From assembly GCF_000421185.1 (NCBI RefSeq), contig NZ_ATWJ01000008.1:372001-436000 (forward strand): DNA of 64,000 bases. Direction: 5' to 3'. The position numbers and the translations under genes were made by a program. This document shows, piece by piece, positions 16,097 through 24,608 of the stretch. Below the pieces are notes generated by a model. The model ran no database searches. It saw only the letters and a program-made list of their open reading frames with translations, and was not told where the DNA came from. Source of the DNA: Ornithinimicrobium pekingense DSM 21552 (lineage in GTDB: Bacteria; Actinomycetota; Actinomycetes; Actinomycetales; Dermatophilaceae). The stretch's first letter is position 1. The number at the start of each line of letters is the position of its first letter.

Positions 16097-17371
16097 ATGT
16101 CCCGTGACACCAGCGTGGTTATCGTGGGGGCCGGCCTGACCGGCCTGACCTGCGCACTTGCCCTTCAGCACCATGGCGTGCCGGCCCGGGTCCTCGAGGC
16201 CGGTGACGCCGTCGGGGGGAGGATCCGCACGGACGTGGTCGACGGCTACCAGCTCGACCGCGGCTTCCACGTGCTGGACCCCGGCTACCCGATGGTGCGC
16301 AACCACGTCGACCTCAAGGCGCTCGACGTGCGCAAGTTCACCGCCGGGCTGGCGATCCGCTCGGCACGCACCGACACGCTGCAGATCGTCGCCGACCCGC
16401 GGCGCGAGCCCCAGCTCATCCCGCAGACGCTCATGTCGGGCAAGCTGCACCCCGCGAGCCTGGCGTCGCTGGCGCGCTGGACCTCCCCGACCGTCGACGC
16501 GATGCTCGGCGGCGAGGGCGAGGAGGAGGACGTCACCCGGCGCGAGTCCATGGACGCGGCCGGGCTGCTCGGCCCGCTCCGCCGGATCGTCGACACGGTC
16601 CTGGCGGGCGTCCTGCTCGAGGACGAGGGCAGCACCTCCTCGGCCTACACGCGTCTGGTGGTCAAGAGCTTCGTCTCCGGCACGCCCAAGCTGCCGGCCG
16701 GCGGCATGCAGGCGCTGCCCGAGCAGCTGGCGGCCCGTCTCGAGCGGCCGGTCGAGCTCAACACCCCGGTCGCCGAGGTCGCCCCCCGCTCGGTGCGCAC
16801 CGCCGACGGCGAGCACATCGAGGCCGACCTGGTCGTCGTGGCCACCGACCCGCAGACGGCGGAGAGGCTGACGGGCCGCCCGGCACCGGAGGGCAAGGGT
16901 CAGACCACCCACTGGTATGCCGTGCCCGACGCCCCGACCGACTTCCGCTCCATCGTCGTCGACGTCCGTGAGACGCGCGGGCCTGTCGTGAGCACCGTGG
17001 TGATGAGCAACGTCCAGCCCACCTACGCCCCCGAGGGCATGCACCTCGTCTCGGCCAGCAGCCTGCTGCGCCCGGGCCAGGACCCGGTGGGCGACGACGA
17101 GGTGCTGCGCCACGTCGGCGAGATGTATGGCGTGAGCACCCGGGCGTGGGAACTGATCCGCCGTGACGACATCCCCTACGCGGTGCCGGCCCAGCCGGCG
17201 CCCTTCGTAGAGCGTCGCCGCATGGAGGTCGCCGACGGTCTCATCGTGGCCGGTGACCACATGGACACCGCCTCGGTGCAGGGTGCGATGGTCAGCGGTC
17301 GGCGGGCGGCCGAGGGCTACCTGCAGCGCCGCGGCCTGCTGGACGACGACTCCGAGCTGCTGCCCGGCTAG
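16097..17371 (+). CDS. FAD-dependent oxidoreductase (NAD(P)/FAD, amine-oxidase/CrtI-like fold)
   Basis: A 424-residue flavoprotein. VVIVGAGLTGLTCALAL opens the Rossmann fold, GGRIRTDVVDGYQLDRGFHV follows in the amine-oxidase/desaturase style, and GLIVAGDHMDTASVQGAM is the C-terminal FAD motif. Similar proteins are often annotated protoporphyrinogen-oxidase-like or carotenoid-desaturase-like; the substrate is unknown. TAGGCT lies 7 nt before the ATG, suggesting leaderless transcription. Its stop codon TAG lies within a CTAG shared with the TAG of the convergent fusion gene. Confidence 0.8.
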   Translation: MSRDTSVVIVGAGLTGLTCALALQHHGVPARVLEAGDAVGGRIRTDVVDGYQLDRGFHVLDPGYPMVRNHVDLKALDVRKFTAGLAIRSARTDTLQIVADPRREPQLIPQTLMSGKLHPASLASLARWTSPTVDAMLGGEGEEEDVTRRESMDAAGLLGPLRRIVDTVLAGVLLEDEGSTSSAYTRLVVKSFVSGTPKLPAGGMQALPEQLAARLERPVELNTPVAEVAPRSVRTADGEHIEADLVVVATDPQTAERLTGRPAPEGKGQTTHWYAVPDAPTDFRSIVVDVRETRGPVVSTVVMSNVQPTYAPEGMHLVSASSLLRPGQDPVGDDEVLRHVGEMYGVSTRAWELIRRDDIPYAVPAQPAPFVERRRMEVADGLIVAGDHMDTASVQGAMVSGRRAAEGYLQRRGLLDDDSELLPG

Positions 17372-19230
17372 GCCCCAGGCTCTTCCTGCACGGGCGTTCC
17401 TCCCGACGACCCCTCCGCGCCGGCGGCGCGCAGCCGCCCCAGTCGCGCCTGCAGCAGCTCGACGCGGTGGGCGTTGCCGTGCAGCGTCACGTAGCGCTCC
17501 CCGAACGCCGCCAGCAGCGCGTCGTCGAGGCGCCGCACCGCACCGGGCGGGTAGCGGTAGTCCATCCGCTCGTTGACCGCGGTCGGGTCGACCTGCTGGA
17601 GCACCCGGCCCAGCTCGCCCAGCGAGGTGATGCCGAGCTCGAGCAGCAGCGCCGACACCCACGAGTAGTGGTCGGTCCGCGACCAGCCGGCGTCGGGGAA
17701 CCGCCCGGCAAGGAACGCTGCCAGGTCCTTGGCCTCGATCCGCGGGTCGGCGTCCTCCGGCGGCTGCTGGTCGACGATGCTCTCGCGCAGCCGGTCGCGG
17801 ATCATGAGGAACTCGCGGTCGGCCAGCTCCAGCAGACCGGCAGCCAGCGTGAACCGCCGGTCGAGGTCGCTGGCGTGCTCCTCGGGCACCGTCCCCTTGT
17901 AGCGGATGTCGTGCTCGAACTCCGCCCACGCGTGCTGGAGCACCGTCCTGACCTGCACCGACGCAGTCCGTCCGGCGAGCGCCGCCCACTCGGGACCGGC
18001 CGCCCGCCCGTCGTCCAGCTCGACGAGCACGTGCCGGCTGGAGTATCCCCACCGCCCCTCCTGCGCCGTCTCCTGACCCATGTCGCGGTCGTCGAGCACC
18101 CGCAGCTGGTCACCGAGCAGGCGGGCCACGGCGGTGACGTCGGCCAGCACGTAGGTCACCACCCGCACCCCGATCTGGTCGGTGATCTGCTGCAGCGGGT
18201 CCGGGAACGCCAGCTCGCCGTCGACCCTGCGGGCCGCCTTCCCGGCGAACGACTCGACGCTCTTGGTCCGCCCGGTCACCGCCAGGTAGTTGATACCCGC
18301 CTCGTCGAGCAGGTCGGTGACCAGCTGCACGTAGCCGCGCGTCGCCTCCTCGACCTGCGGCCGCGCGGTCTCGTAGGCGCGCACGGCCGCCCGCACGCGG
18401 TCGTTCCCGCCCTCGGACGGCTCACCCCCCGACGAGGTATGCGGTGCGCCGGCCAGGGTGGCGGCGTCCTCCGTCTTTCCCCTGGGTGTGGGGCTCAGGT
18501 CGGCGGGCAGGGCGGGCGTGACGATGTAGCCGGTCGCCAGGTCGCCGTAGGTGGTGGTGCGCCCGGGGTGCGCGACGGCATACCTCGCGACGTAGGCGCA
18601 CAGGACGGCGTCGACCTGGTCCTCGGCGACGCGCAGCTCGCTCTTGCGGGTGGCCGCGCGGATGCTCTCGACGAGGTCCCGCCACTGCCGGCTGCCGGTC
18701 AGCAGCATCGGGGGGTCGGCCTCGGCCAGGCGCTCGAGGTGCTCGACGAGCGTCAGCAGGGCGGCACGGAGGGTCTCCAGCGAGCGGCCCGGCTTGTGCT
18801 TGTACTTCAGGGTGCGCCCCAGCCGGAAGAGGACGACCGTGGCGGGATGGGGGTAGACCTCGATCGCGCGTCGGGCGCGCCCGGAGGAGGGGTTCATGTC
18901 GAGGCCGAGGAGCCTGGCGAGGCGGGCGCCGCGCGGGGTCCCGGAGAGCTCGGGCTTGCCGGTGTTGGAGGGGTGGGCACCGGCGTCGAAGCGGGCGAAG
19001 TCGCGGTTGAGGGCCGCCTCCGCCGGGCGGTTGCCGGTGGCGTTGGTCACGACCAGCGGGGCGTCGATCGCGACGAGACAGCTCTCGCCGGTCCACGGCC
19101 GCACCGCGGCGACGATGTCCTCGTCGGTGCGCTGGGTCGAGACGTGGACGAGCCGGCCGTCGGGGTCCACGACCGCCACGCCCGTGGGCTTCTTCTCGCC
19201 CCAGGCGAGGTCGACGCCGACGTAGTGCAT
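17368..19230 (-). CDS. DUF429 (RNase H-fold) - RelA/SpoT nucleotidyltransferase fusion protein
   Basis: A 620-residue two-domain protein. Residues 1-235 are DUF429: GVDLAW with D7, AIDAPL with D56, AIEVYPHPA with E124 and AEDQVDAVLCAYVA with D204/D207, a set of acidic residues typical of RNase H-like nucleases. Residues 280-480 are a RelA/SpoT synthetase domain: RTKSVES (321-327, ATP-binding loop), DQIGVRVV (D351, R356), GYSSRH (395-400) and VQVRTVLQHAWAEFEHDIRYK. At the E of the usual E-x-Q-x-R-T there is S424. A C-terminal helical region of about 120 residues follows. No hydrolase, TGS or ACT domain is present. See findings. Start ATG at 19230. Confidence 0.85.
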   Translation of the reverse strand: MHYVGVDLAWGEKKPTGVAVVDPDGRLVHVSTQRTDEDIVAAVRPWTGESCLVAIDAPLVVTNATGNRPAEAALNRDFARFDAGAHPSNTGKPELSGTPRGARLARLLGLDMNPSSGRARRAIEVYPHPATVVLFRLGRTLKYKHKPGRSLETLRAALLTLVEHLERLAEADPPMLLTGSRQWRDLVESIRAATRKSELRVAEDQVDAVLCAYVARYAVAHPGRTTTYGDLATGYIVTPALPADLSPTPRGKTEDAATLAGAPHTSSGGEPSEGGNDRVRAAVRAYETARPQVEEATRGYVQLVTDLLDEAGINYLAVTGRTKSVESFAGKAARRVDGELAFPDPLQQITDQIGVRVVTYVLADVTAVARLLGDQLRVLDDRDMGQETAQEGRWGYSSRHVLVELDDGRAAGPEWAALAGRTASVQVRTVLQHAWAEFEHDIRYKGTVPEEHASDLDRRFTLAAGLLELADREFLMIRDRLRESIVDQQPPEDADPRIEAKDLAAFLAGRFPDAGWSRTDHYSWVSALLLELGITSLGELGRVLQQVDPTAVNERMDYRYPPGAVRRLDDALLAAFGERYVTLHGNAHRVELLQARLGRLRAAGAEGSSGGTPVQEEPGA

Positions 19231-19284
19231 GGGCCTACTCTGCCCGGTCGGAGCACCAGCCGCGCCGTCAGACGCGGCCGGTCC

Positions 19285-20535
19285 TCAGCCCCGGTCGTCG
19301 TCCTGGAGGTAGGGCTCCCCCTCGTCGGGCACGGCGACGAGGTCGCCCTCCTCGGTCTCGACGAAGTGCTCGCGGTGCAGCTCCTTGCCGCTGAGCTTGT
19401 CGACGACCATCGCGATCGCGCCGTCACCGGTGACGTTGGTGGCCGTGCCGAAGGAGTCGATCGCGATGTAGGTGGCGATCATCAGGCCGACCTGCGGCTC
19501 GGTGAAGCCGAGCATGGAGGTGAGCAGGCCCGCCGCCGTGACGATCGCCCCGCCCGGCACGCCCGGCGCGGCGACCATCGTGATGCCGAGCATGAAGATG
19601 AAGCCGATGAAGATCCCGACGTTGATCTCGATGCCCGACAGCAGCATCACGGCCAGCGAGAAGGAGACGATCTTGGTGGTCGACCCGGCCAGGTGGATGG
19701 TCGCGCACAGCGGCACGACGAAGGAGGCCACCGGGCGGCTGACGCCCGCCTCGACCGCCTGGCGCAGCGTGACCGGGATCGTCGCGGCAGAGGAGGAGGT
19801 GCCCAGCGCCGTCGCGTAGGCGGGCAGCATCGTCCGCAGCGCCCGGAGCGGGTTGCGGCCGGTGATGGCGCCGGCGACGGTGTACTGCAGCAGCAGCAGC
19901 CCCAGCGTCAGGGCGAAGACCAGCAGGATCACCCCGGCGAAGGTGGTGACGACGTCCCAGACCTGCCCGGCGCGGGTCATGTTGAGGAAGATGCCGAAGA
20001 CGTAGAGCGGCAGGAACGGGATGATGACCGCCGAGATCACCATCTCGACCACCGAGCGCAGCTCGACGAAGCCCTTGTGCAGGGTGTCGGTCCGCAGCAG
20101 CGTCAGGCCGATGCCGACGACGAAGGCGACCAGCAGGGCCGTCATCACCCCGAAGACCGGGGGCATCTCCACCGTGAAGTAGGGCGTGAGCAGCGCCTCC
20201 TCGGGGTTGCTCACCTCGTCGTAGGAGCCCTCGGTCAGCATCCGCGGCAGCACCAGCATGCACACGAGGAAGGCCATCAGCCCGGCGAAGATCGTCGAGC
20301 CGTAGGCGATCGCCGCCGTGATGCCCAGCCACTTGCCGGCGCCCTTGCCCAGCTCGGAGATCGCCGGCGTGATCAGCCCCACGATGATCAGCGGGATGAT
20401 GAAGGACAGGAAGTTGCCGAAGAGGCCGTTGAAGGTCACGAAGACTCGCACCACCGCCTCGGGCAGGAACAGGCCCAGGACGATGCCCAGGAGGATCGCG
20501 AGGACGATGCGGAGCAGGAGGCCGGGCTTCTTCAC
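19285..20535 (-). CDS. dicarboxylate/amino-acid:cation symporter (DAACS family)
   Basis: Sodium- or proton-coupled uptake of dicarboxylates, glutamate or serine/threonine across the membrane. About 416 residues with eight or more hydrophobic helices. The family serine-rich re-entrant motif reads ALGTSSSAATIPVTL, and the C-terminal pore segment DSFGTATNVTGDGAIAMVVD matches the substrate/Na-binding helix. The GTG at 20535 gives an N-terminus of KKPGLLLRIVLAILLGI just before helix 1. A GTG at 20568 would add 11 unlikely residues. No Shine-Dalgarno is evident for either. Single gene, in the same direction as its neighbours. Confidence 0.88.
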   Translation of the reverse strand: MKKPGLLLRIVLAILLGIVLGLFLPEAVVRVFVTFNGLFGNFLSFIIPLIIVGLITPAISELGKGAGKWLGITAAIAYGSTIFAGLMAFLVCMLVLPRMLTEGSYDEVSNPEEALLTPYFTVEMPPVFGVMTALLVAFVVGIGLTLLRTDTLHKGFVELRSVVEMVISAVIIPFLPLYVFGIFLNMTRAGQVWDVVTTFAGVILLVFALTLGLLLLQYTVAGAITGRNPLRALRTMLPAYATALGTSSSAATIPVTLRQAVEAGVSRPVASFVVPLCATIHLAGSTTKIVSFSLAVMLLSGIEINVGIFIGFIFMLGITMVAAPGVPGGAIVTAAGLLTSMLGFTEPQVGLMIATYIAIDSFGTATNVTGDGAIAMVVDKLSGKELHREHFVETEEGDLVAVPDEGEPYLQDDDRG

Positions 20536-20644
20536 AGGCGCATGATGGCACCGGCGCGGCGCTACCACGAAGTCACGTGCCGGTTGTTGCCTCCGCCCGG
20601 GTCACCGCCCGGGCGCCCCTCGCCCCGCTGTTGCCCTCACTCGT

Positions 20645-20684
20645 GTGGTGACCCCGTGTCGCCATAGCAGCACGGGGTCACCAC
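20645..20684. repeat. 40-bp hairpin repeat, copy 1
   Basis: Perfect 14-bp inverted repeat GTGGTGACCCCGTG / CACGGGGTCACCAC (20645-20658 and 20671-20684) around a 12-nt loop. It lies 18 nt past the stop of the minus-strand AbiEi/DUF559 gene. No T-run follows in either direction, so if it terminates transcription it is not a classical intrinsic terminator. A second copy, differing at one loop base, is at 21717-21760. Confidence 0.9.
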
Positions 20685-20701
20685 GGACCCCGGCCACGGG
20701 C

Positions 20702-21646
20702 TCAGGCGGATCTGCGTCGGCTGTCCTCACGCGCCAGGCTGCACGCGGAGGAGCACGGGCGAGGACGACCGGTCCAGCCACGGGCGGCCAGGACGCCCGC
20801 GACGTCGCCCGCGAGCTCGCAGGGGGTGGCCACGACGTCCACCCATCCCGCGCGCAGGACCACGTCACCCCGACCTGCGGCCTGCCGGTCGCGTGCCCTG
20901 TCCTGGTGCTGACGGTCGCGGTGGTAGAGCTCGCCGTCGATCTCCACGACGACGCCGCGGGCCGGGTCACGGAAGTCCACCCGTCGAGACCGTCGGTGCC
21001 CCGCGGCCGCGGAGCCGTCCACCGGCGCCTGCCGCTGCATGGCGGGCAGTCCGTGCGCCTGCTCCACGTCCCGGGCGTAGCGCAGCTCCGCGGCACTCTC
21101 CAGACCCTCCTCGGCGGCCCTCAGCACCTCCTCGAGCAGTCCCCTGCGCGGGTGGCACGGGTGGTAGGTCAGCTCCTCGCGCAGCTGCGCTGCGGTCGTC
21201 CGAGCCCGGGTCGCCCGGGCGACCAGCGCCATGAGCTCGTCGGTCGTCGTGTGCGGCAGTGCCAGGACGTCGAGCACTGTCTGCGCCACCGAGGTCACGG
21301 GAATGCCGTGACGCACGGCGACAGCCACCCGGCGCCGGCGCCGGACGCGGACGCCCGGAAGCGTCCGCCGTCGATGGACGGAGGCGGGCTCGACCAGGGT
21401 GATGACCTGCGGCCGGACGTCCGTCAGCCCCCACAGATGCAGCGCGCAGTGCAGGCCGGCCCGTGCCCCGGGGCCTCGCGCCAGGGTGGCCGCCTCCACG
21501 CGCTCCTGCCAGGTCACCCCCGAGCCGTGGGTCACGTAGACACCGGGGAAGACGCGCTGCCAGTCCCCTCGCGCCAGGCGGTGGCGCTGCGCGGCCAGGC
21601 TGACCCCCCGCTCCAGGGCCGCGCGCCGCGTGGTCACCGACGACAT
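20702..21646 (-). CDS. AbiEi-type winged-helix / DUF559 (PD-(D/E)XK-like) protein
   Basis: A 314-residue protein with two parts. The N-terminus (about 1-180) resembles the AbiEi antitoxin-like regulator family: SLAAQRHRLARGDWQRVFPG, then YVTH and later GIPVTSVAQTVLDVLAL. The C-terminus carries a Vsr-like DUF559 nuclease fold: RRVDFRDPARGVVVEIDGEL (D and E-x-D) followed by H, R and RDRQAAGRGDVVLRAGW. The catalytic D...ExD pattern is intact. No AbiEii toxin partner or methyltransferase is adjacent. ATG at 21646 was chosen because the conserved region starts there. The gene is bracketed by two near-identical hairpins. Confidence 0.75.
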   Translation of the reverse strand: MSSVTTRRAALERGVSLAAQRHRLARGDWQRVFPGVYVTHGSGVTWQERVEAATLARGPGARAGLHCALHLWGLTDVRPQVITLVEPASVHRRRTLPGVRVRRRRRVAVAVRHGIPVTSVAQTVLDVLALPHTTTDELMALVARATRARTTAAQLREELTYHPCHPRRGLLEEVLRAAEEGLESAAELRYARDVEQAHGLPAMQRQAPVDGSAAAGHRRSRRVDFRDPARGVVVEIDGELYHRDRQHQDRARDRQAAGRGDVVLRAGWVDVVATPCELAGDVAGVLAARGWTGRPRPCSSACSLAREDSRRRSA

Positions 21647-21716
21647 GCCGCCCAGTCTGTCCGGCTCGCCGTGCCGAGGCCCGCGGTCGTCCACAGGCCC
21701 CGAGCGGGGACGGCCG

Positions 21717-21760
21717 GTGTGGTGACCCCGTGTCGCCATGGCAGCACGGGGTCACCACAC
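21717..21760. repeat. 44-bp hairpin repeat, copy 2
   Basis: Perfect 16-bp inverted repeat GTGTGGTGACCCCGTG / CACGGGGTCACCACAC (21717-21732 and 21745-21760) with a 12-nt loop identical to copy 1 except one base. It begins 8 nt past the stop of the minus-strand acyl-CoA ligase and about 70 nt upstream of the AbiEi/DUF559 start. With copy 1 it brackets that single gene. Confidence 0.9.
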
Positions 21761-21767
21761 GGACACG

Positions 21768-23279
21768 TCAGCGCTCCCGCAGCTCCCGCTTGAGGATCTT
21801 GCCGGTCGCACCCTTGGGCAGCTCCTCGATGAGCGTCACGGTGCGTGGGTACTTGTATGGCGCGACCTGCGAGCGCACGTGCTCGACGAGCTCGGCCTCG
21901 GTGGCCTCGGCGCCCGGCCGGAGCACGACGTAGGCCGCGACCTCCTCGCCGAGCTCGGCGTGCGGCACCCCGATGACGGCCGCCTCGGCGACCGCGGGGT
22001 GCTCGTAGAGCAGCTCCTCGATCTCCCGCGGGTAGACGTTGAGCCCGCCCCTGATAATCATGTCCTTCGTGCGGTCGACGATGAAGTAGAAGCCGTCCTC
22101 GTCCCGCCGCGCCAGGTCGCCGGAGTGGAACCAGCCGGCCTCGTCGATCGCGGCGGCGGTGGCCTCGGGCTGCCGCCAGTAGCCCTTCATGATGTTCTCG
22201 CCGCGGATGCAGATCTCGCCGATGGCCTCGCCGTCCCCCGGCGGCACGTCGCCACCGCCCTCCGGCAGCGCTAGCTTCATCTCCACACCGCGGACGGGCA
22301 CGCCGATCGAGCCGGCCTTGCGCTCCCGGTCGGGGTGGTTGAAGGAGGCGACCGGGCTCGTCTCGGACAGCCCGTAGCCCTCCAGGATGGTGCACCCGAA
22401 GGTCTCCTCGAACCGCCGCATGACCTCCAGCGGCAGGCTGGCCCCGCCCGAGACCGCCACCCGCAGCGCCGACAGGTCGGGCCGGGTCTGCACGGCCCCG
22501 ACCGCGGCAAGCATCGCGCCATACATCGTGGGCACGCCCGCGAAGACGGTGGCGCGGTCGCGCTCCATGACCTGCAGGACCTTCGTGGGGTCGAAGCGGG
22601 GCACCAGCGTCAGGGCGGCTCCCGTGGCGACGGCGGTGTTGAGCGCCACTGTCATCCCGAAGACATGGAAGAGCGGCAGGCAGCCCATGACGACGTCCTC
22701 GGGGCCCAGGTGCAGCAGGGTCTCGGTGCTGGTCGCCAGGTTGGTCTGCAGGTTGTCGCACGTCAGCTCCGCGCCCTTGGGGCGGCCGGTCGTGCCGGAG
22801 GTGTAAAGGATGACGGCGGTGTCGTCGCCGGCGCGCTCGACGACCTCGGTGACCGGCTCGGTGGCGTCGGCGCCGTGCACCCAGGAGCTGAGCCCCTCCG
22901 GGCCGATCGCCATGAGCTGGGCGCCCTCCGCGGCGGCCGCCGACTCCACGTCCTCACCGGGCGTCGCGACGATGAGGCGGGCGCCGGAGTCCTGCAGGTA
23001 GAACGCGATCTCGCGTCGCCTGAACAGCGGGTTCATCGGCACGACGACCCCGCCCAGGCGCAGCACGGCGTGGTAGACCACCGGGAACGACGGGACGTTG
23101 GGCAGCATGAGCGCCACCCGGTCGCCCTCCCCGACGCCCTGGCTGCGGAACCACCCCGCCAGCCGGCGCACGGAGTGCTCCATCTCGGCGTAGGTCAGCC
23201 TGAGGTCGTCGAGGACGACCGCCGGACGGTCGGGGTGCTGCTCGGCGGTGCGGGCCAGGTTGTGCGCGAGGTTGGTCAT
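21768..23279 (-). CDS. long-chain fatty acid--CoA ligase (ANL superfamily)
   Basis: ATP-dependent acyl-CoA synthetase, activating carboxylic acids through an acyl-adenylate. The 503-residue protein has the P-loop-like A3 motif ILYTSGTTGRPKGAELT, then GYGLSETSPV, the hinge HSGDLARRDEDGFYFIVDRT and the C-terminal catalytic Lys in LPKGATGKILKREL. ATG at 23279 is supported by CGGAGACGAG upstream. The stop is followed after 7 nt by hairpin copy 2. Chain length or aromatic preference is not predictable. Confidence 0.88.
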   Translation of the reverse strand: MTNLAHNLARTAEQHPDRPAVVLDDLRLTYAEMEHSVRRLAGWFRSQGVGEGDRVALMLPNVPSFPVVYHAVLRLGGVVVPMNPLFRRREIAFYLQDSGARLIVATPGEDVESAAAAEGAQLMAIGPEGLSSWVHGADATEPVTEVVERAGDDTAVILYTSGTTGRPKGAELTCDNLQTNLATSTETLLHLGPEDVVMGCLPLFHVFGMTVALNTAVATGAALTLVPRFDPTKVLQVMERDRATVFAGVPTMYGAMLAAVGAVQTRPDLSALRVAVSGGASLPLEVMRRFEETFGCTILEGYGLSETSPVASFNHPDRERKAGSIGVPVRGVEMKLALPEGGGDVPPGDGEAIGEICIRGENIMKGYWRQPEATAAAIDEAGWFHSGDLARRDEDGFYFIVDRTKDMIIRGGLNVYPREIEELLYEHPAVAEAAVIGVPHAELGEEVAAYVVLRPGAEATEAELVEHVRSQVAPYKYPRTVTLIEELPKGATGKILKRELRER

Positions 23280-23390
23280 CGTCGACTCGTCTCCGGAGCG
23301 GGGGTATGGCGTGCGCCCCTCATCTTGGTCAGTCGCGCCCCGCGCGACAAGGCCAGACGGCCCCCGCACGGCGATCTGCCTGCGGGGACG

Positions 23391-24608
23391 TCACTGCGCG
23401 ACGGCGATCTCCATGCTGCGCAACGTGTCCAGGACGCTCTCCGGCAGCGGGGTCGGGCCGCCCAGGGCGTCCAGGTAGACCAGCCCGTGCTGGTGCACGG
23501 CGCGCTGGGTCGCGAGGGGCACGGCGTCCTTCTTGAGCAGGAGCAGCTTGTCGCGCATCACGCCGGCGAAGGCGCTGCCCGCGAGCGCGTCGGGCCAGTC
23601 CTGGCCGGAGGCGACCGTCGCGCCGTGGGTGGTCGGCAGCAGGCCCGCCACCTTCTCGGCGACGGCATACCGGTCGGGGCCGTCGATCCGGGTGACGGGG
23701 GCGAGGTCGTCGAGCTGGTCGATGACCGTGTCGCTCACGGCGTTGGGGCCGCCGAGCACGTAGATCTGCGAGGGTCGCACGGTGTCGCGCAGCGCGGCGA
23801 GGACGGGTCCCGGGGCGCTGCCCGGGCGGGTGAGCAGCAGCGGGGACACCTGCGCCCCGGCGACCGAGCCGCCCGCCAGGCCGTCGGCGAAGGTGGTGCC
23901 GCTGGCCACCACCGCCACCGGCGCCTTGCCGTTCATCGCGGCGACGTTGGCCGACACCTCGTAGCGGTTGTCACCCGTGACCCGGTGCACGTTGTCCGGG
24001 CGGGGGACGAGCGCCTGCAGGCTCGTCTCGACCTCGGTGCTGACCGCCCCCGTCCCGCCGAGCAGGACGATCGCGTCGGGCTTCAGGTCGGTCAGCGTCT
24101 TGTGGGTCGCAGCAGACAGCCGGTCGGGCTTCGTCAGGAGCAGCGGCCCGCCCCACGCCGCCGCGGCGGCACCACCGGAGAGGGCGTCGGCGAAGGTCGT
24201 CCCGCTGGCGACGAAGACGACCTTCTCGTAGTCGAGCGGCACGTTGTCCTCGTCCCACAGGTAGTCGCGCCACCAGTGGTTGACCAGCGCCGCGGCCGTC
24301 GCGTAGCGGTCGCTCCCCGCATGGCGCAGCACCTCGGGGTTCTCCATGGCCGACTGGAGGGCGGGCCCGTCGGGGCCGGTGACGGTCAGGCCCGAGGGCC
24401 GGGCGTCACGCAGCTGCTCGACGCGGTCGCGCACCTGCTGCACGTGGCCGGGGTCCAGCCGGGGCAGGACGGCCACCTCGTCGGAGGCACCGGCCGTGGC
24501 GACGGACGGGGCGGGCGAGCCCTCTTGCGCGACCGCGGGGGTGAGGCTGCCTCCGGCCAGGAGAGCCAGGGCGAGCAGGACGGAGCGGGAACGGGGACGA
24601 GAAGAGAT
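23391..24608 (-). CDS. secreted cell-wall-binding repeat 2 (CWB2) protein with apparent ATC start
   Basis: A 405-residue exported protein made almost entirely of three CWB2 (pfam04122) repeats. Each begins with a DRYxxA-type motif (SDRYATAAAL, DNRYEVSANV, PDRYAVAEKV) and contains FADALSGG-like and LLGGTGAVS-like segments. The first about 70 residues after the signal peptide are unassigned. A clear signal peptide (SSRPRSRS, then VLLALALLAGG, then AVA cleavage) directly follows AGGAGG (24615-24620), 6-nt spacing and an ATC codon (24606-24608). No ATG, GTG or TTG lies between the upstream in-frame stop and the signal peptide. The 170 nt upstream hold no gene. It probably binds wall polymers. Confidence 0.75.
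   Translation of the reverse strand: MSSRPRSRSVLLALALLAGGSLTPAVAQEGSPAPSVATAGASDEVAVLPRLDPGHVQQVRDRVEQLRDARPSGLTVTGPDGPALQSAMENPEVLRHAGSDRYATAAALVNHWWRDYLWDEDNVPLDYEKVVFVASGTTFADALSGGAAAAAWGGPLLLTKPDRLSAATHKTLTDLKPDAIVLLGGTGAVSTEVETSLQALVPRPDNVHRVTGDNRYEVSANVAAMNGKAPVAVVASGTTFADGLAGGSVAGAQVSPLLLTRPGSAPGPVLAALRDTVRPSQIYVLGGPNAVSDTVIDQLDDLAPVTRIDGPDRYAVAEKVAGLLPTTHGATVASGQDWPDALAGSAFAGVMRDKLLLLKKDAVPLATQRAVHQHGLVYLDALGGPTPLPESVLDTLRSMEIAVAQ

Noticed and set aside
17368-17371. Shared CTAG stop codons of convergent genes as a special element
   Set aside because: A palindromic CTAG giving two TAG stops is a simple consequence of tight convergent packing.
20702-21646. Restriction-modification or type IV toxin-antitoxin locus
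   Set aside because: No methyltransferase and no AbiEii-type nucleotidyltransferase lies next to the AbiEi/DUF559 gene.
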